The notes below the pieces were generated by a model, which saw only the letters and a list, made by a program, of their open reading frames with translations, searched no databases and was not told the DNA's origin. The translations under genes were made by a program, and so were the position numbers. From NCBI RefSeq assembly GCF_032854445.1, contig NC_088302.1, positions 24,379,788-24,443,787 of the forward strand: a stretch of 64,000 nt of DNA. Direction: 5' to 3'. Positions 23,881 through 36,339 of this stretch are shown here, one piece after another. This DNA comes from Liolophura sinensis (taxonomy: Eukaryota > Mollusca > Polyplacophora > Chitonida > Chitonidae). The first letter of the stretch is position 1. Every line of letters begins with the position of its first letter.

Positions 23881-23960
23881 TGTATTTCTTGATCTCAGGG
23901 TGTATTTCATGATCTCAGGGTGTATTTCTTGATCTCACGGTGTCTTTCTTGATCTATGAT
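23881..23960 (+). repeat. Four 20-bp tandem copies, unit 2
   Basis: TGTATTTCTTGATCTCAGGG repeated four times with exact 20-base phase and few substitutions. Equivalent sites hold one copy in unit 0 (16,504), three or so in units 1, 3, 4 and 5 (about 19,590, 28,587, 31,501, 36,215) and four in unit 6 (40,556-40,630). Copy number thus varies between units. Confidence 0.85.
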
Positions 23961-24017
23961 TTATGTATGGTAATCTCATGTACGTCTATGTCCACTGTTC
24001 AAATGCTACTCTAAACA

Positions 24018-24172
24018 GTCTCGGCCTAATGGTTAAAGTTGCTTGTCTTCAAGAGTTGGGACAAACCAGGTGTGGGTCAAACTTGCCTTAGCATTGAATT
24101 TGTAACTTTCAGTGCCCCAATTGCGGAAAGGCTTCTAGGCAACTGTTAAATAGATATCAAATAAATAAATAC
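24018..24172 (+). repeat. tRNA-derived SINE, unit 2
   Basis: CGGCCTAATGGTTAAAGTTG head (the closest to an A box among the copies), GGGACAAACCAGGTGTGGGTC at the B-box site and a TCAAATAAATAAATAC tail. Confidence 0.6.
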
Positions 24173-24249
24173 TTGGGTAAAGCAGCCCAACCAATGTACT
24201 CGCAGATTTACCCAGGATTGGTCGTGGCCTCGGGAGGCTGATTAGTTAA

Positions 24250-24542
24250 GTGCCAAGGGGCGAGTGTTTATTCCTCGCACTGGTTCCTTTTATCTATGAA
24301 CAACTAGTAGAAAAGAATAAAACACATATGTTTGTTGTGAATGTGTCTGCCAGAACCCTGGTTGGCTCCTTTCAACTAAAGTTGCCAGTCGGACCATTAC
24401 CAATGAAACACATTTGTTTTTATCTCTGGGTGGAAAACTGTCAAAAACTGGACGTACCGAAACGGACAATTTTGCTGAAAATGGATGAGACCGCCATAAA
24501 ATTGAACTTCGTCCTTATGGAGAAGCCATTTACCAAGTTTTA
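24250..24542 (+). CDS. Type B terminal cassette, open 97-codon frame (unit 2)
   Basis: An uninterrupted frame from 24,250 to TAA. It reads ECLFLALVPFIYEQLVEKNK, then ARTLVGSFQLKLPVGPLPMK, then TILLKMDETAIKLNFVLMEK and PFTKF before the stop. It opens with GTG, not ATG, so it would need an upstream exon. An AATAAA lies about 30 bases after the stop, as expected for a last exon. The same frame is open in units 4 and 6. Function unknown; the sequence is lysine- and leucine-rich with no domain I recognise. Confidence 0.3.
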
Positions 24543-26895
24543 ATTTATTAAAGATTCTATCAAATTAATAAATAATTAATTTGATTTAAAGACCTAACAA
24601 TGTGATTGGTCACGAAGTGACACAGATACGAGCAGCCAGATTAGGAGAATCCCCAGTGGTACCGATACAAGACTGGTTGTAAATAGGTGAATGATTCTCG
24701 AAACTCATTCATTTTTCAGAGGCGTATATTTTGCTAGCTTTGTAAAACGTGCACCATGCCTTCTCTTCCTAGTATGTGCATATATGTCTGACTAAAAATA
24801 AAGACTGTTGGACAAGTGTTTCGAGAAAATTAGTCTTTGATTTCCTGTTGTAGGCGCGGCTGACAGTTTTCTTTGCCTCTATTTAACGTTTGGTTTGTCT
24901 AAAGGTTGTCCTCATCTCCAAGTTAAGGAGCATGTGTAGTGAAAACAAATAACACCCTAAAATATTAGTCTGCACAGAGCCCATTTTAGTTCTTAGACTG
25001 ATTTGTTTCTAAACAGTTAGGAATCTACCATTCTTGATAGAGCCAAGCGTTTAACGACTACGTTAAGCGTTTACAGAAGTCGCTAGACGAGCATTGCCCG
25101 AATTACTTCTTTAAAACTCGCTTGTTTACACATGTTGACAAGTCATTAACTCCACAAACACGTTCGTTCCTTGTGACAGTAATGCTTTGGTCTTCCCCAG
25201 AACTATTAGTGGCGCGCACAGAAGGTGTTTGGCGCGTTTCCACGTAAACCAGAGTGAAAGTCAAATACATACAGCTTGGGTATATTCACAGGTGATTTGT
25301 CTCTGCCTTTTCTCTAATTCTCCTTGGGGATTGACATGAACGACATGCCAACCGTCAATCTGCAAATAGACCTGTAGCTCAGCTCAGTTTGTCTGCATTC
25401 ATTAACCTAAAAATGGGGATTTGTCTTCCTGCAAGATACAAACTGTGTTATTTCCACCCACCATTACCACAATACGGTACTGATTTTTTTCCTGAAAAAT
25501 AAATCAAAATACATAGAAGGCACTCCGAGAGCGGAAATTCCATCGTATAGCAAAGTGTACAAATACTTTCGGTTACTAAAGACAAATGGACTATTCTGAA
25601 CTTCAGTTTTGTCTTATAAAATCGAAAAATGGTTTTAAATTTCCCTGGATTCACACGATCCAAATTGTCATGAAGATTAAATGGACCGGTGGGTCCGGTG
25701 GTTGGAGTACGAATCCTTTCCTCCCAAGTATGCTTACAAGTAGACAGAAAAATAATCGCCGCCACAAACGTAACTAATTTTAGCAGATGTAAATAACACT
25801 TAACCACTCAGTGAGAACATTGTGAACGAGTAAAGTGGGAATTGCTTTCCATGTTGGATGAACTCTTCTGCATGTAATAACTTATTATGATTTCCATTTG
25901 CAATACCATCATTATAATTTGTTAGTGCTGTGGGAAATCCGAGTGACATGACTCCTGACTGTAGGCAGCCTCATTGGAATACAGCATGCTTATCAGTTTT
26001 CGATGCCTGACTTTATTCCAAATGCAAATCCTGGGGGACGCCCTTTGTGTATTAAATGCTCGTTGCACTTGTAGAACAATGCTGTATTGGATGCAGACAG
26101 GAGATTAATGTGTAAGTTCTCGTGTTACTGGTTTGTTATGCAACTAACATGATCACAGTACTGACTTTATTTTAACGCACTGATTAACGGACTGGTAGGT
26201 ATTTAGGAGTATATTTAATTAACGGATTGCAGTGCATGAAAAATGGTGTTGATAAACAAAGCACACGATATCTTTATGAACATTATAAATTATCTTTATA
26301 AATTATTCTTGAACCCAGCGAGTTACAAGGCAGATGCAAATGTTTATTTGGATCACCAGAGTTCGGCTTTGCCTCGAGTTGTCTCAAGCTTTGTTTACTT
26401 CGGCTATATCAGAATTTTTTCAGCGGTGTCTTCAGTATTGAAAGTATTATTGAATGAAAATCAAACAATGCAGTGGTTTGAGGCATGGATAAAGTTAGTA
26501 CTGATGTAAGCATTATCCCATTTGTGTTATTTACACAGATAACGCCATGTTCAATGCATGGTATGGACAAGGGAACACAAGACCCTTCATTCTCCTACCT
26601 GTGTTACGTCACTACATTTATTAGATTGGATTGTTGTTGATATACCGAGGGTATTTCTCTTTAGTAAAATGATTGTGTGAGAAATTGGTAACGTATGAGG
26701 GCAATCCAGTTATGCAGTGTAAGAAAATGTAAAAGGCCAACAAATGAGTTATTTGGCTGATGTGTTTGTAAACAGTCAAGAAACTCGCTCCTAGTACAGC
26801 CAAGCGTTTTACTAATAGGTTAAACGTCAGGTCAGATATGATGTTATTCCACACGTGCGCAGAGATGTACTTTCCCGTTTTTGTTTCCTTGAGAT

Positions 26896-27051
26896 ATGGG
26901 TCTCTACAAGTTAACTCGACTGACAAGTCTGTTTCTCGGTCTAGGAATGTTTGGGTTTTTCTAGGGAGCAGTTAGTGGTGCACGCACATGGTGTTTGGCA
27001 AATTTCCTCGTCAAACATGGTGAAAGTAAAATATACCTTGAATATTCACAA
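26896..27051 (+). pseudogene. Signal-peptide-like exon, unit 3 (nonsense)
   Basis: ATG is present at 26,896 but TAG at 26,962-26,964 interrupts the hydrophobic core (codon 23). About 50 bases between the SESK and IYLEYSQ phrases are missing. An identical copy lies at 34,524, carrying the same nonsense codon and deletion, so the damage predates that duplication. Confidence 0.5.
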
Positions 27052-27712
27052 GTGATTTCTCTCTAATTCTCCTTGCGGATTGACATGAACGACATGCCAA
27101 CCATCAACCTGCGAACCGACCTGTAGCTCAGTTGGGTTTGGCTGCATTCATTAACCTAAAAGTGGGGATTTGTCTCCCATCGAGATACAAACTGTGCTGT
27201 TACCATCCACCATTCCGACAACACAGTAGAAATACTAGATTTAACTTCAAATGCTCCTCTGAAATATTATCATATTAGCGAATATTTCTCTTCAAAATAC
27301 ACCTACTTATATCGGTACATATACATCTTATATGTTGAATGGAATGAACTGTTGGCGTTGAACGGATTTGTTGAGAATGTTTTTTGATGCCGATTGCAAT
27401 ACTGTGTGTACGTCACTGACGCACAATTGGAAGAGGTATGTCATTTGTGTGCTTGGCGCCAGGCTGATTAAATCTAAAGTGGACTCTCATTCCTTTACAT
27501 GTCTGTGAGATTACAACGTGGCTGTTGGCCTTGTCAATCACATTTTTATTCTTCGTCTAACTCCCAAATGTATACGCTTACATAGCATTAGACATCGTCT
27601 TTTTATCGCAGGAATCGCTACGTTATATCGCTTTAGGCTTTGCTGTAACCTGTTTCTTCATGAAACACAACCGTTACGAAAATGTATTTTGTTGCCCAAA
27701 GGTGTATAGATA

Positions 27713-27800
27713 TAAATGGCACTTGCTGACTCTCATTTGATTGCCATGGCCTTCCACTTAGTGCTGTTAACCAATGGTTCGCTTAAAAAGCGAAGAGAGT
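27713..27800 (+). promoter_or_regulatory. TATA box, Kozak ATG and splice donor, unit 3
   Basis: TATAAAT, then GCCATGG about 30 bases downstream, MAFHLVLLTNGSLKKRR and a GA/GTAAGG donor, as in unit 1. Unit 5 has an indistinguishable copy at 35,341-35,428. Confidence 0.4.
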
Positions 27801-28712
27801 AAGGGAAAGAAATTCGCACATTTACTAATAAAAGCTGCTGGCGTAGCGCAATAAATCATTCAGGAGTCTAGCTATTTACAAGGCAGATGCGAAAGCTTAC
27901 TTGGATCAGCAGTTCGGCTTCGCTCCGAGCAGTCATAAGCTTTTTTCACCTTGGCTATATCGCCACTTTTTCCTGTGGTGTCTTGATATATTGGAAGTAT
28001 CATTGAATGAAATGAAACAATTGCACATGGCTGTAGGCATTGATGAAGTTAGTATTGATGTAAGCATTATCCCATTTGCGTTATTTAGACTGATAACTCC
28101 ATACTTAATGCATGGTACGATCAAGAGAAAACAAGGTCCGTCAATCTCAAACGTGTTGCACATCAAGTGCATTTATTAGATAGGCATGCTTTTGATATAC
28201 TAAGTGAATTTCTCTTGAGTGAAATGATTGTGCGAGACATTGGTAGCATATAAGGCCAATCCAGTCGTCCAATGAACGAAATTAAATAGGCAACGTGAAA
28301 GTATCTGGACATTTTAGGACGAAAAGTTGCTTCATCATCACAGTTAAATTAAAACCTTGTAGTTAATGGTGATTTTCGGTTGATCTAGTAGTATTGGGAA
28401 TAGGGGTTCTGATCTCTTTATGCTGTATGTTTTCAAATGTTATTGATAATATTCTCAAGTTTCTGAGGAAAGCAGCAGGGCGTATTTCTTCACCAGTGTG
28501 TTTTTAAGCCCAGACACAAAGCCGTTTACACGCGTCTGGATTGAAGATGATAATAATGCCATGAGTCTTCACGATGCATTTCTTAATCTCAGTGTGTATT
28601 CCTTGTTCTCAGAGTGTATTTCTTGATCCCACGGTGTCTTTCTTGATCTATGATGTATGTATGCCAATCTTACGTAGGTCTATGTCCACTGTTCAAATAC
28701 TACGTTAAACAG

Positions 28713-28866
28713 TGGCGGCCTAATAGTTACAGGTGCTTGCCTTCAAGACTTGGGACAAACCAGGTGTGAGTCAAAATTGCCTTAGCGTTAAATCTGTAAC
28801 TTTCAGAGCCGCCATTGCGGATAGGCTTCTAGGCAACTGTTAAAGAGACAACAAATAAATAAATAC
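28713..28866 (+). repeat. tRNA-derived SINE, unit 3
   Basis: Same family and place as the unit 1 copy, which it closely resembles, ending ACAAATAAATAAATAC. Confidence 0.6.
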
Positions 28867-29245
28867 TTGGGTAAAGCTGCCGCACCAATGTACTCGCAGA
28901 CTTACTCCAGATTTTGCTGCATATGTCGTGGTCTCAGGAGGTGGGTTAGGTATGTGCCAAAGGTCAAGAATTTTTTCATGGCACTGTTTCCTTCCATCCA
29001 TGAACAATTAGTGGAAAAGAATAAAACACATGTGGTTGTTGTGAATCTCTCTTGCAGGACTTTGGTTGCTCTTTCAGCTAAAGTTGACAATCGGACCATT
29101 ACGAATGAAACAGGCTCGATTCCATTACTGGCAGAAAAACTGTCAAAAACTGGACGCACAGAAACAGACAATTTTGCTGAAAATGGATGAAACAGCCTAA
29201 AACTTTAACATCGTTCTCATACAGGATCCATTCACCGTGTTTTAA
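28867..29245 (+). pseudogene. Type A terminal cassette, unit 3
   Basis: The first frame stays open for 107 codons to 29,190 because ATTACGAATGAAACAGG replaces the TAA found in units 0 and 5, but this runs in a different frame from type B over its second half. AATAAA follows the GTGTTTTAA stop of the other frame. Confidence 0.35.
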
Positions 29246-30654
29246 TTTATTAAACATTTTGTCAAATCAATAAAAAATTATTTTAATTGAAAGACCTGAC
29301 AAAGTGATTCGTCACGAAGTCAGACACAGTCGAGCAGCCAGATTAGGAAAGCTCCCTGAGGTACCGATACAGGACTAGTTGTAAATAGGTGAATGATTCT
29401 CGAACCTAATTCATTTTTCAGAGTCCTATATTTTGCTAACTGTGTAAAACTTGCACCATGCCTTTTCTTTCCTGAACGACATGCCAACCGTCAACCTGCA
29501 AACAAACCTGTAGCTCACCTCAGTTTGTATGCATTCATTAACCTAAAAGTGGGGACTTGTATTCCTGCAAGATACAAACTGTGCTATTTCAATCCACCAT
29601 TACCACAATACGATACTGTTTTTTTCCCTGAGAGGTTTCCTGGCTCATTACTCTTTGCCACCATCGTATGAGTGAAACACTTTTTAGTCAGGCATAAAAT
29701 AAATCAAAATACCTAAAAGGCACTCTGAGACTGGAAATTCCATCCTATAGCAAAGTGTACAAATACCTGCGATCACTAAAGACAAATGGATTATTTTGAA
29801 CTTCTGTTTTGTCCTACAATAGCAAAAATGGTTTTAAATTTCCCTGGGAATTGAATGGACTGTTGGTTCCGTTGGTCAGAGGTACATCGAATCCGTGCGT
29901 GAGCTTTCCTCCCAAGTTTGCTTACAAGACAGAAAAGAGAGTAAAGTGGGAATTTCCTCTGCATGTAATAACTTATTATGATATCCGTTTGCAATACCAT
30001 CGTTATGTTTAGTTTGTGCTGTGGGAAATCCTAGTGCCATGACTCCAGACTGTAGGCAGCCTCGTGGGAATACAGCATGCTTATCAGTTTTTGACGTCTG
30101 ATTTCTGATAAAAGTGGAGATTTGTCTCCCATCGAGATACAAACTGTGCTGTTACCATCCACCATTCCCACAACACTGTAGAAATACTAGATTTAACTTT
30201 AAATGCTCCTCTGAAATATTATCACATTAGCGAATATTTCTCTTCAAATAAACCTACTTGGAATAGAAAATGAATATGTTGAATAAAATGAACTCTTAGC
30301 GTTGAACTGATTCGTTGAGAATGTTTTTTGATGATGATTGGAATACTGTGTCTGGGTCACCGACGCACAGTTGGAAGAGATATGTCAGTTGTGTGCTTGG
30401 CGCCAGGCTGATTAAATCTACAGAGGACTCTCATTCCTTTACTTGTCTGTGTGATTATCACGTGGCTGTTGGCCTTGTCAATCACATCTTTATTCTTCGT
30501 CTAACTCCCAAATGTATAGGCTTACTTAGCATTAGACATCGTCTTTATATCACGGGAGTCTGTATGTTCTATCGCTTTAGGCTCTGCGGCAGCCTGTTTC
30601 TTCATGAAACACAACTGTCAGGAAAATGTATTTGTTTGCCCAAAGGTGTATACA

Positions 30655-30750
30655 TATAAATGGCACTTGCAGACTTGCACTCGATTGCCATGGCTTTCCA
30701 CTTAGTGCTGTTAACCGATGGTTCGCTTAAAAAGCGAAGAGAGTAAGGAA
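30655..30750 (+). promoter_or_regulatory. TATA box, Kozak ATG and splice donor, unit 4
   Basis: CATATAAATGGC, then GCCATGG, MAFHLVLLTDGSLKKRR and GAGAGTAAGG. The first-exon peptide differs from unit 3 only at Asp versus Asn. Confidence 0.4.
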
Positions 30751-31617
30751 AAGAAATTTGCAAATTTACTGATAAAAGCTGCTGTCGTAGCTCAATAATT
30801 TCTTCAAGAGTCTAACTAGTTAGAAGGCAGATGCAAAAGCTTATTTGGATCAGCAGTTCGTCTTCCCTCCGAGCAGTTAAAAGCTTTTGTCAACTTGATT
30901 ATATGCCCAATGTTTGATGCGGTGTCTTGATACATTAAAAGTATCATAAAATGAATATAACAACTTTATCATAACAACCGGAGATGTTTGATGCATTGAT
31001 GAAGTTAGTATTGATGTAAGCATTATCCCATTCGCGTTATTTAGACTGATAACTCCATACTTAATGCATGGCACAGACAAGAGAACACAAGACAAGTCAT
31101 TCTCATACGTGTTGCACGATAAGTATATTGATTAGATAGGAATGCTTTTGATATACTGAGTGTATTTCTCTTCAGTAAAAGAATTGTGTGAGAAATTTGT
31201 TACATATGAGGCCAGTCCAGTTGTACAATGAATGAAATTTAAATAGGCATCGTAAAAGCATCTCGATATTTAGGACGAAAGCTTGTCTTGTCACCACAGT
31301 TAAGTTAAAACCTTGGCGTTAATGATGATTTTCGGTTGGTCTCTCTGTGCTGTACGTTTTCAAATATTATTGATAATGTTTGCGAATTACTATTTATTTA
31401 TTTTTCTTAATTCTTCGCAATTGTTTTTTTAAAACCAAAACACACAACTATTTACAAGCGTCTAGATTGCAGACGATATAAATACCATGATACTTGACGC
31501 TGTATTTCTTGATTTCAGGGTGTATTTCTTGATCTTACGGTGTCTTTCTTAATCTAGGATGTATGTATGGTAATCTCACGCACGTCTATGTCCACTGTTC
31601 AAATGCTACTTTAAACA

Positions 31618-31768
31618 GTCTCGGCCTAATGGTTAAAGTTGCTTATCTTCAAGAGTTGGGACAAACCAGGTGTGGGTTAATCTTGCCTTAGCATTGAATT
31701 TGTAACTTTCAGTGCCCCAATTGAGGAAAGTCTTCTAGGCAACTGTTAAATAGATATCAAATAAATAC
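31618..31768 (+). repeat. tRNA-derived SINE, unit 4
   Basis: Same family, closest to the unit 2 and unit 6 copies. Its tail is one ATAA repeat shorter (TCAAATAAATAC). Confidence 0.6.
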
Positions 31769-31845
31769 TTGGGTAAAGCAGCCCAACCAATGTACTCGCA
31801 GATTTACTTTGGATTGGTCGTGGCCTGGGGAGGCTGGTTAGATAA

Positions 31846-32138
31846 GTGCCAAGGGGCGAGTGTTTATTCCTGGCACTGGTTCCTTTCATCCATGAACAAC
31901 TAGTAGAAAAGAATAAAACACATGTGTTTGTTGTGAATATGTCTGCCAGGACCCTGGTTGGCTCCTTTCAACTAAAGTTGCCAGTCGGACCATTACCAAT
32001 AAAACACATTTGTTTTTATCTCTGGGTGGAAAACTGTCAAAAACTGAACGTACCGAAACGGACAATTTTGCTGAAAATGGATGAGACCGCCATAAAATTG
32101 AACTTCGTCCATATGGAAAAGCCATTTACCAAGTTTTA
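31846..32138 (+). CDS. Type B terminal cassette, open 97-codon frame (unit 4)
   Basis: The same open frame as unit 2 with a handful of substitutions (for example IHEQ for IYEQ, NMSARTL for NVSARTL, VHMEKP for VLMEKP). Same GTG entry, same TAA and same downstream AATAAA. Confidence 0.3.
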
Positions 32139-34523
32139 ATTTATTATAGACTCTATCAAATTAATAAATAATTAATTTGATTTAAAGACCTAACAATGTG
32201 ATTGGTCACGAAGTGACACAGATACGAGCAGCCAGATTAGGAGAATCCCCAATGGTACCGATACAAGACTGGTTGTAAATAGGTGATTGATTCTCGAAAC
32301 TAATTCATTCTTCAGAAGCGTATATTTTGCTAGCTGTGTAAAACGTGCACCATGCCTTCTCTTCCTAGTACGTGCATATATGTCTGACTAAAAATAAAGA
32401 CTGCTGATCAAGTGTTTCGAGAAAATCAGTCTTTGATTTCCTGTTGTAGGCGCGGCTGACAGTTTTCTTTGCCTCTATCTAACGTTTGGTTTGTCTAAAG
32501 GTTGTCCTCATCTCCAAGTTAAGTAGCATGTGCAGTGAAAACAAATAACACCCTAAAATATTAGTCTGCACAGAGTCCAGTTTAGTTCTTAGACTGATTT
32601 GGTTCTAAACAGTTAAGAATCTACCATTCTTGATAGAGCCAAGCGCTGAACGACTACGTTAAGCGTTTACAGAAGTCGCTAGACGAGCATTGCCTGAATT
32701 ACTTCTTTAAAACTCGCTTGTTTACACATGTTGACAAGTCATTAACTCCACAAACACGTTCGTTCCTTGTGACAGTAATGCTTTGGTCTTCCCCAGAACT
32801 GTTAGTGGCGCGCACAGAAGGTGTTTGGCGCGTTTCCACGTAAACCAGAGTGAAAGTCAAGTACATACAGCTTGGGTATATTCACAGGTGATTTGTCTCT
32901 GCCTTTTCTCTAATTCTCCTTGGGGATTGACATGAACGACATGCCAACCGTCAATCTGCAAATAGACCTGTAGCTCAGCTCAGTTTGTCTGCATTCATTA
33001 ACCTAAAACTGGGGATTTGTCTTCCTGCAAGATACAAACTGTGTTATTTCCACCCACCATTACCACAATACGGTACTGTTTTTTTCCCTGGCCGTTTTCC
33101 TGCCACATTACTCTTTGCCACCATCGTATGAGTAAAACATTTTTGAGTCAGGCGTAAAATAAATCAAAATACATAGAAGGCACTCCGGAAATTCCATCCA
33201 AAGCAAAGTGTAAGCAAAGACAAATGGACTATTCTGAACTTCAGTTTTGTCTTATAAAAGCGAAAAATGGTTTTAAATTTCCCTGGATTCACACGATCCA
33301 AATCGTCATGAAGATTAAATGGACTGGTGGTTCCGGTGGTTGGAGTTCGAATCCGTGCGTGAGCTTTCCTCCCAAGTTTGCTTACAAGTATACAGAAAAA
33401 TAATCGCCGCCACAAACGTAACTAATTTTAGCAGATGTAAATAATACTTAACCACTCAGTGACAACATTGTGAACGAGTAAAGTGGGAATTTCCTCTGCA
33501 TGTAATAACTTATTATGATATCCGTTTGCAATACCATCATTATAATTTGTTTGTGCTGTGGGAAATCCTAGTGCCATGACTCCAGACTGTAAGCAGCCTC
33601 ATGGGAATACAGCATGCTTATAAATTTTCGATGTCTGACTTCATTCCAAATGCAAATCCTGGGGGACGCCCTTTGTATATCAAAGATTCGTTGCACCTGT
33701 AGAACAATTCTGTAATGGATGCAGACAGGAGATTAATGTGTAAGTTCTCGTGTTACTGGTTTGTTATGCAACTAACATGATCACAATACTGACTTTATTT
33801 TAATGCAATGATTAACGGACTGGTAGGTAATTAGGAGTATATTTAATTAACGGACTGCAGTGCATGAAGCATTGTGTTGATAAACAAAGCACACGATATC
33901 TTTATGAACATTATAAATTATATTTATAAATTATTCTTGAACCGAGCGAGTTACAAGGCAGATGCAAATGTTTATTTGGATCACCAGAGTTCGGCTTTGC
34001 CTCGAGTTGTCTCAAGCTTTGTTTACTTCGGCTATATCAGAATTTTTTCAGCGGTGTCTTCAGTATTGAAAGTATTATTGAATGAAAATCAAACAATGCA
34101 GTGGTTTGAGGCATGGATAAAGTTAGTACTGATGTAAGCATTATCCCATTTGTGTTATTTACACAGATAACGCCATGTTCAATGCATGGTATGGACAAGG
34201 GAACACAAGACCCTTCATTCTCCTACCTGTGTTACGTCACTACATTTATTAGATTGGATTGTTGTTGATATACCGAGGGTATTTCTCTTTAGTAAAATGA
34301 TTGTGTGAGAAATTGGTAACGTATGAGGGCAATCCAGTTATGCAGTGTAAGAAAATGTAAAAGGCCAACAAATGAGTTATTTGGCTGATGTGTTTGTAAA
34401 CAGTCAAGAAACTCGCTCCTAGTACAGCCAAGCGTTTTACTAATAGGTTAAACGTCAGGTCAGATATGATGTTATTCCACACGTGCGCAGAGATGTACTT
34501 TCCCGTTTTTGTTTCCTTGAGAT

Positions 34524-34679
34524 ATGGGTCTCTACAAGTTAACTCGACTGACAAGTCTGTTTCTCGGTCTAGGAATGTTTGGGTTTTTCTAGGGAGCAGT
34601 TAGTGGTGCACGCACATGGTGTTTGGCAAATTTCCTCGTCAAACATGGTGAAAGTAAAATATACCTTGAATATTCACAA
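34524..34679 (+). pseudogene. Signal-peptide-like exon, unit 5 (nonsense)
   Basis: An exact counterpart of 26,896-27,051 at offset 7,628, with the same TAG in the hydrophobic core and the same internal deletion. Confidence 0.5.
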
Positions 34680-35340
34680 GTGATTTCTCTCTAATTCTCC
34701 TTGCGGATTGACATGAACGACATGCCAACCATCAACCTGCGAACCGACCTGTAGCTCAGTTGGGTTTGGCTGCATTCATTAACCTAAAAGTGGGGATTTG
34801 TCTCCCATCGAGATACAAACTGTGCTGTTACCATCCACCATTCCGACAACACAGTAGAAATACTAGATTTAACTTCAAATGCTCCTCTGAAATATTATCA
34901 TATTAGCGAATATTTCTCTTCAAAATACACCTACTTATATCGGTACATATACATCTTATATGTTGAATGGAATGAACTGTTGGCGTTGAACGGATTTGTT
35001 GAGAATGTTTTTTGATGCCGATTGCAATACTGTGTGTACGTCACTGACGCACAATTGGAAGAGGTATGTCATTTGTGTGCTTGGCGCCAGGCTGATTAAA
35101 TCTAAAGTGGACTCTCATTCCTTTACATGTCTGTGAGATTACAACGTGGCTGTTGGCCTTGTCAATCACATTTTTATTCTTCGTCTAACTCCCAAATGTA
35201 TACGCTTACATAGCATTAGACATCGTCTTTTTATCGCAGGAATCGCTACGTTATATCGCTTTAGGCTTTGCTGTAACCTGTTTCTTCATGAAACACAGCC
35301 GTTACGAAAATGTATTTTGTTGCCCAAAGGTGTATAGATA

Positions 35341-35428
35341 TAAATGGCACTTGCTGACTCTCATTTGATTGCCATGGCCTTCCACTTAGTGCTGTTAACC
35401 AATGGTTCGCTTAAAAAGCGAAGAGAGT
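35341..35428 (+). promoter_or_regulatory. TATA box, Kozak ATG and splice donor, unit 5
   Basis: Same as unit 3 at offset 7,628. Confidence 0.4.
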
Positions 35429-36339
35429 AAGGGAAAGAAATTCGCACATTTACTAATAAAAGCTGCTGGCGTAGCGCAATAAATCATTCAGGAGTCTAGC
35501 TATTTACAAGGCAGATGCGAAAGCTTACTTGGGTCAGCAGTTCGGCTTCGCTCCGAGCAGTCATAAGCTTTTTTCACCTTGGCTATATCGCCACTTTTTC
35601 CTGTGGTGTCTTGATATATTGGAAGTATCATTGAATGAAATGAAACAATTGCACATGGCTGTAGGCATTGATGAAGTTAGTATTGATGTAAGCATTATCC
35701 CATTTGCGTTATTTAGACTGATAACTCCATACTTAATGCATGGTACGATCAAGAGAAAACAAGGTCCGTCAATCTCAAACGTGTTGCACATCAAGTGCAT
35801 TTATTAGATAGGCATGCTTTTGATATACTAAGTGAATTTCTCTTGAGTGAAATGATTGTGCGAGACATTGGTAGCATATAAGGCCAATCCAGTCGTCCAA
35901 TGAACGAAATTAAATAGGCAACGTGAAAGTATCTGGACATTTTAGGACGAAAAGTTGCTTCATCATCACAGTTAAATTAAAACCTTGTAGTTAATGGTGA
36001 TTTTCGGTTGATCTAGTAGTATTGGGAATAGGGGTTCTGATCTCTTTATGCTGTATGTTTTCAAATGTTATTGATAATGTTCTCAAGTTACTGAGGAAAG
36101 CAGCAGGGCGTATTTCTTCACCAGTGTGTTTTTAAGCCCAGACACAAAGCCGTTTACACGCGTCTGGATTGAAGATGATAATAATGCCATGAGTCTTCAC
36201 GATGCATTTCTTAATCTCAGTGTGTATTCCTTGTTCTCAGAGTGTATTTCTTGATCCCACGGTGTCTTTCTTGATCTATGATGTATGTATGCCAATCTTA
36301 CGTAGGTCTATGTCCACTGTTCAAATACTACGTTAAACA

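Larger units (their letters stand above)
22157..26895 (+). repeat. Array unit 2 (type B)
   Basis: A complete 4.7-kb unit. Type B differs from type A by an extra segment (about 24,760-25,300) between the cassette and the second tRNA-like segment. That segment contains a further, degraded copy of the signal-peptide exon (GTTAGTGGCGCGCACAGAAG-like phrase near 25,210). Confidence 0.8.
26320..28860 (+). repeat. Near-identical block, copy 1
   Basis: Matches 33,948-36,488 at a constant offset of 7,628 bases with only a few substitutions that I could find (for example around 27,669, 27,905, 28,450 and 28,462). Sequence immediately upstream is several percent different between the same two units. Confidence 0.9.
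26896..30107 (+). repeat. Array unit 3 (type A, 3' deleted)
   Basis: Starts like the other units but ends early. Near 30,103-30,110 the sequence jumps from the TTTTTGACGTCTGATTTC region to the tRNA-like tail AAAGTGGAGATTTGTCTCCC, losing the second module copy and the next signal-peptide exon. A smaller deletion is at about 29,937. Confidence 0.8.
30108..34523 (+). repeat. Array unit 4 (type B, 5' truncated by fusion)
   Basis: Begins inside a tRNA-like segment at the deletion junction shared with unit 3, so it has no signal-peptide exon of its own at the start. The rest is typical type B, with cassette 31,846-32,139 and a degraded extra signal-peptide exon near 32,810. Confidence 0.8.

Noticed and set aside
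24480-24500. The KMDETA string in the cassettes as a DDE transposase motif
   Set aside because: Too short, no second or third catalytic residue at a suitable distance, and the frame ends about 20 residues later. No terminal inverted repeats bracket the cassette.
25448-25807. Minus-strand 119-codon frame with an RIRTPTTG phrase
   Set aside because: That phrase is the reverse reading of a B-box-like GTTCGAATCC string. Sister copies are shorter or shifted. It is a by-product of the repeat.
26621-26926. Conserved minus-strand 101-codon frame repeated at 34,249, with related frames at 21,879, 38,576 and 43,053
   Set aside because: It is the antisense of array sequence, and the frame is broken by several stops in the unit 0 copy (17,640-17,860). 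Conservation follows DNA duplication.
30315-30659. 114-codon plus-strand frame, also at 39,371 and 43,844
   Set aside because: Three sibling copies (near 18,540, 27,505 and 35,133) have TGA in the frame and changes are not biased to synonymous sites. It overlaps the candidate Cys exon in another frame, so I do not call it a gene.
33345-33356. Perfect B-box string GAGTTCGAATCC as part of a tRNA gene
   Set aside because: The flanks do not form a T-arm or acceptor stem and no A box lies at the right distance.
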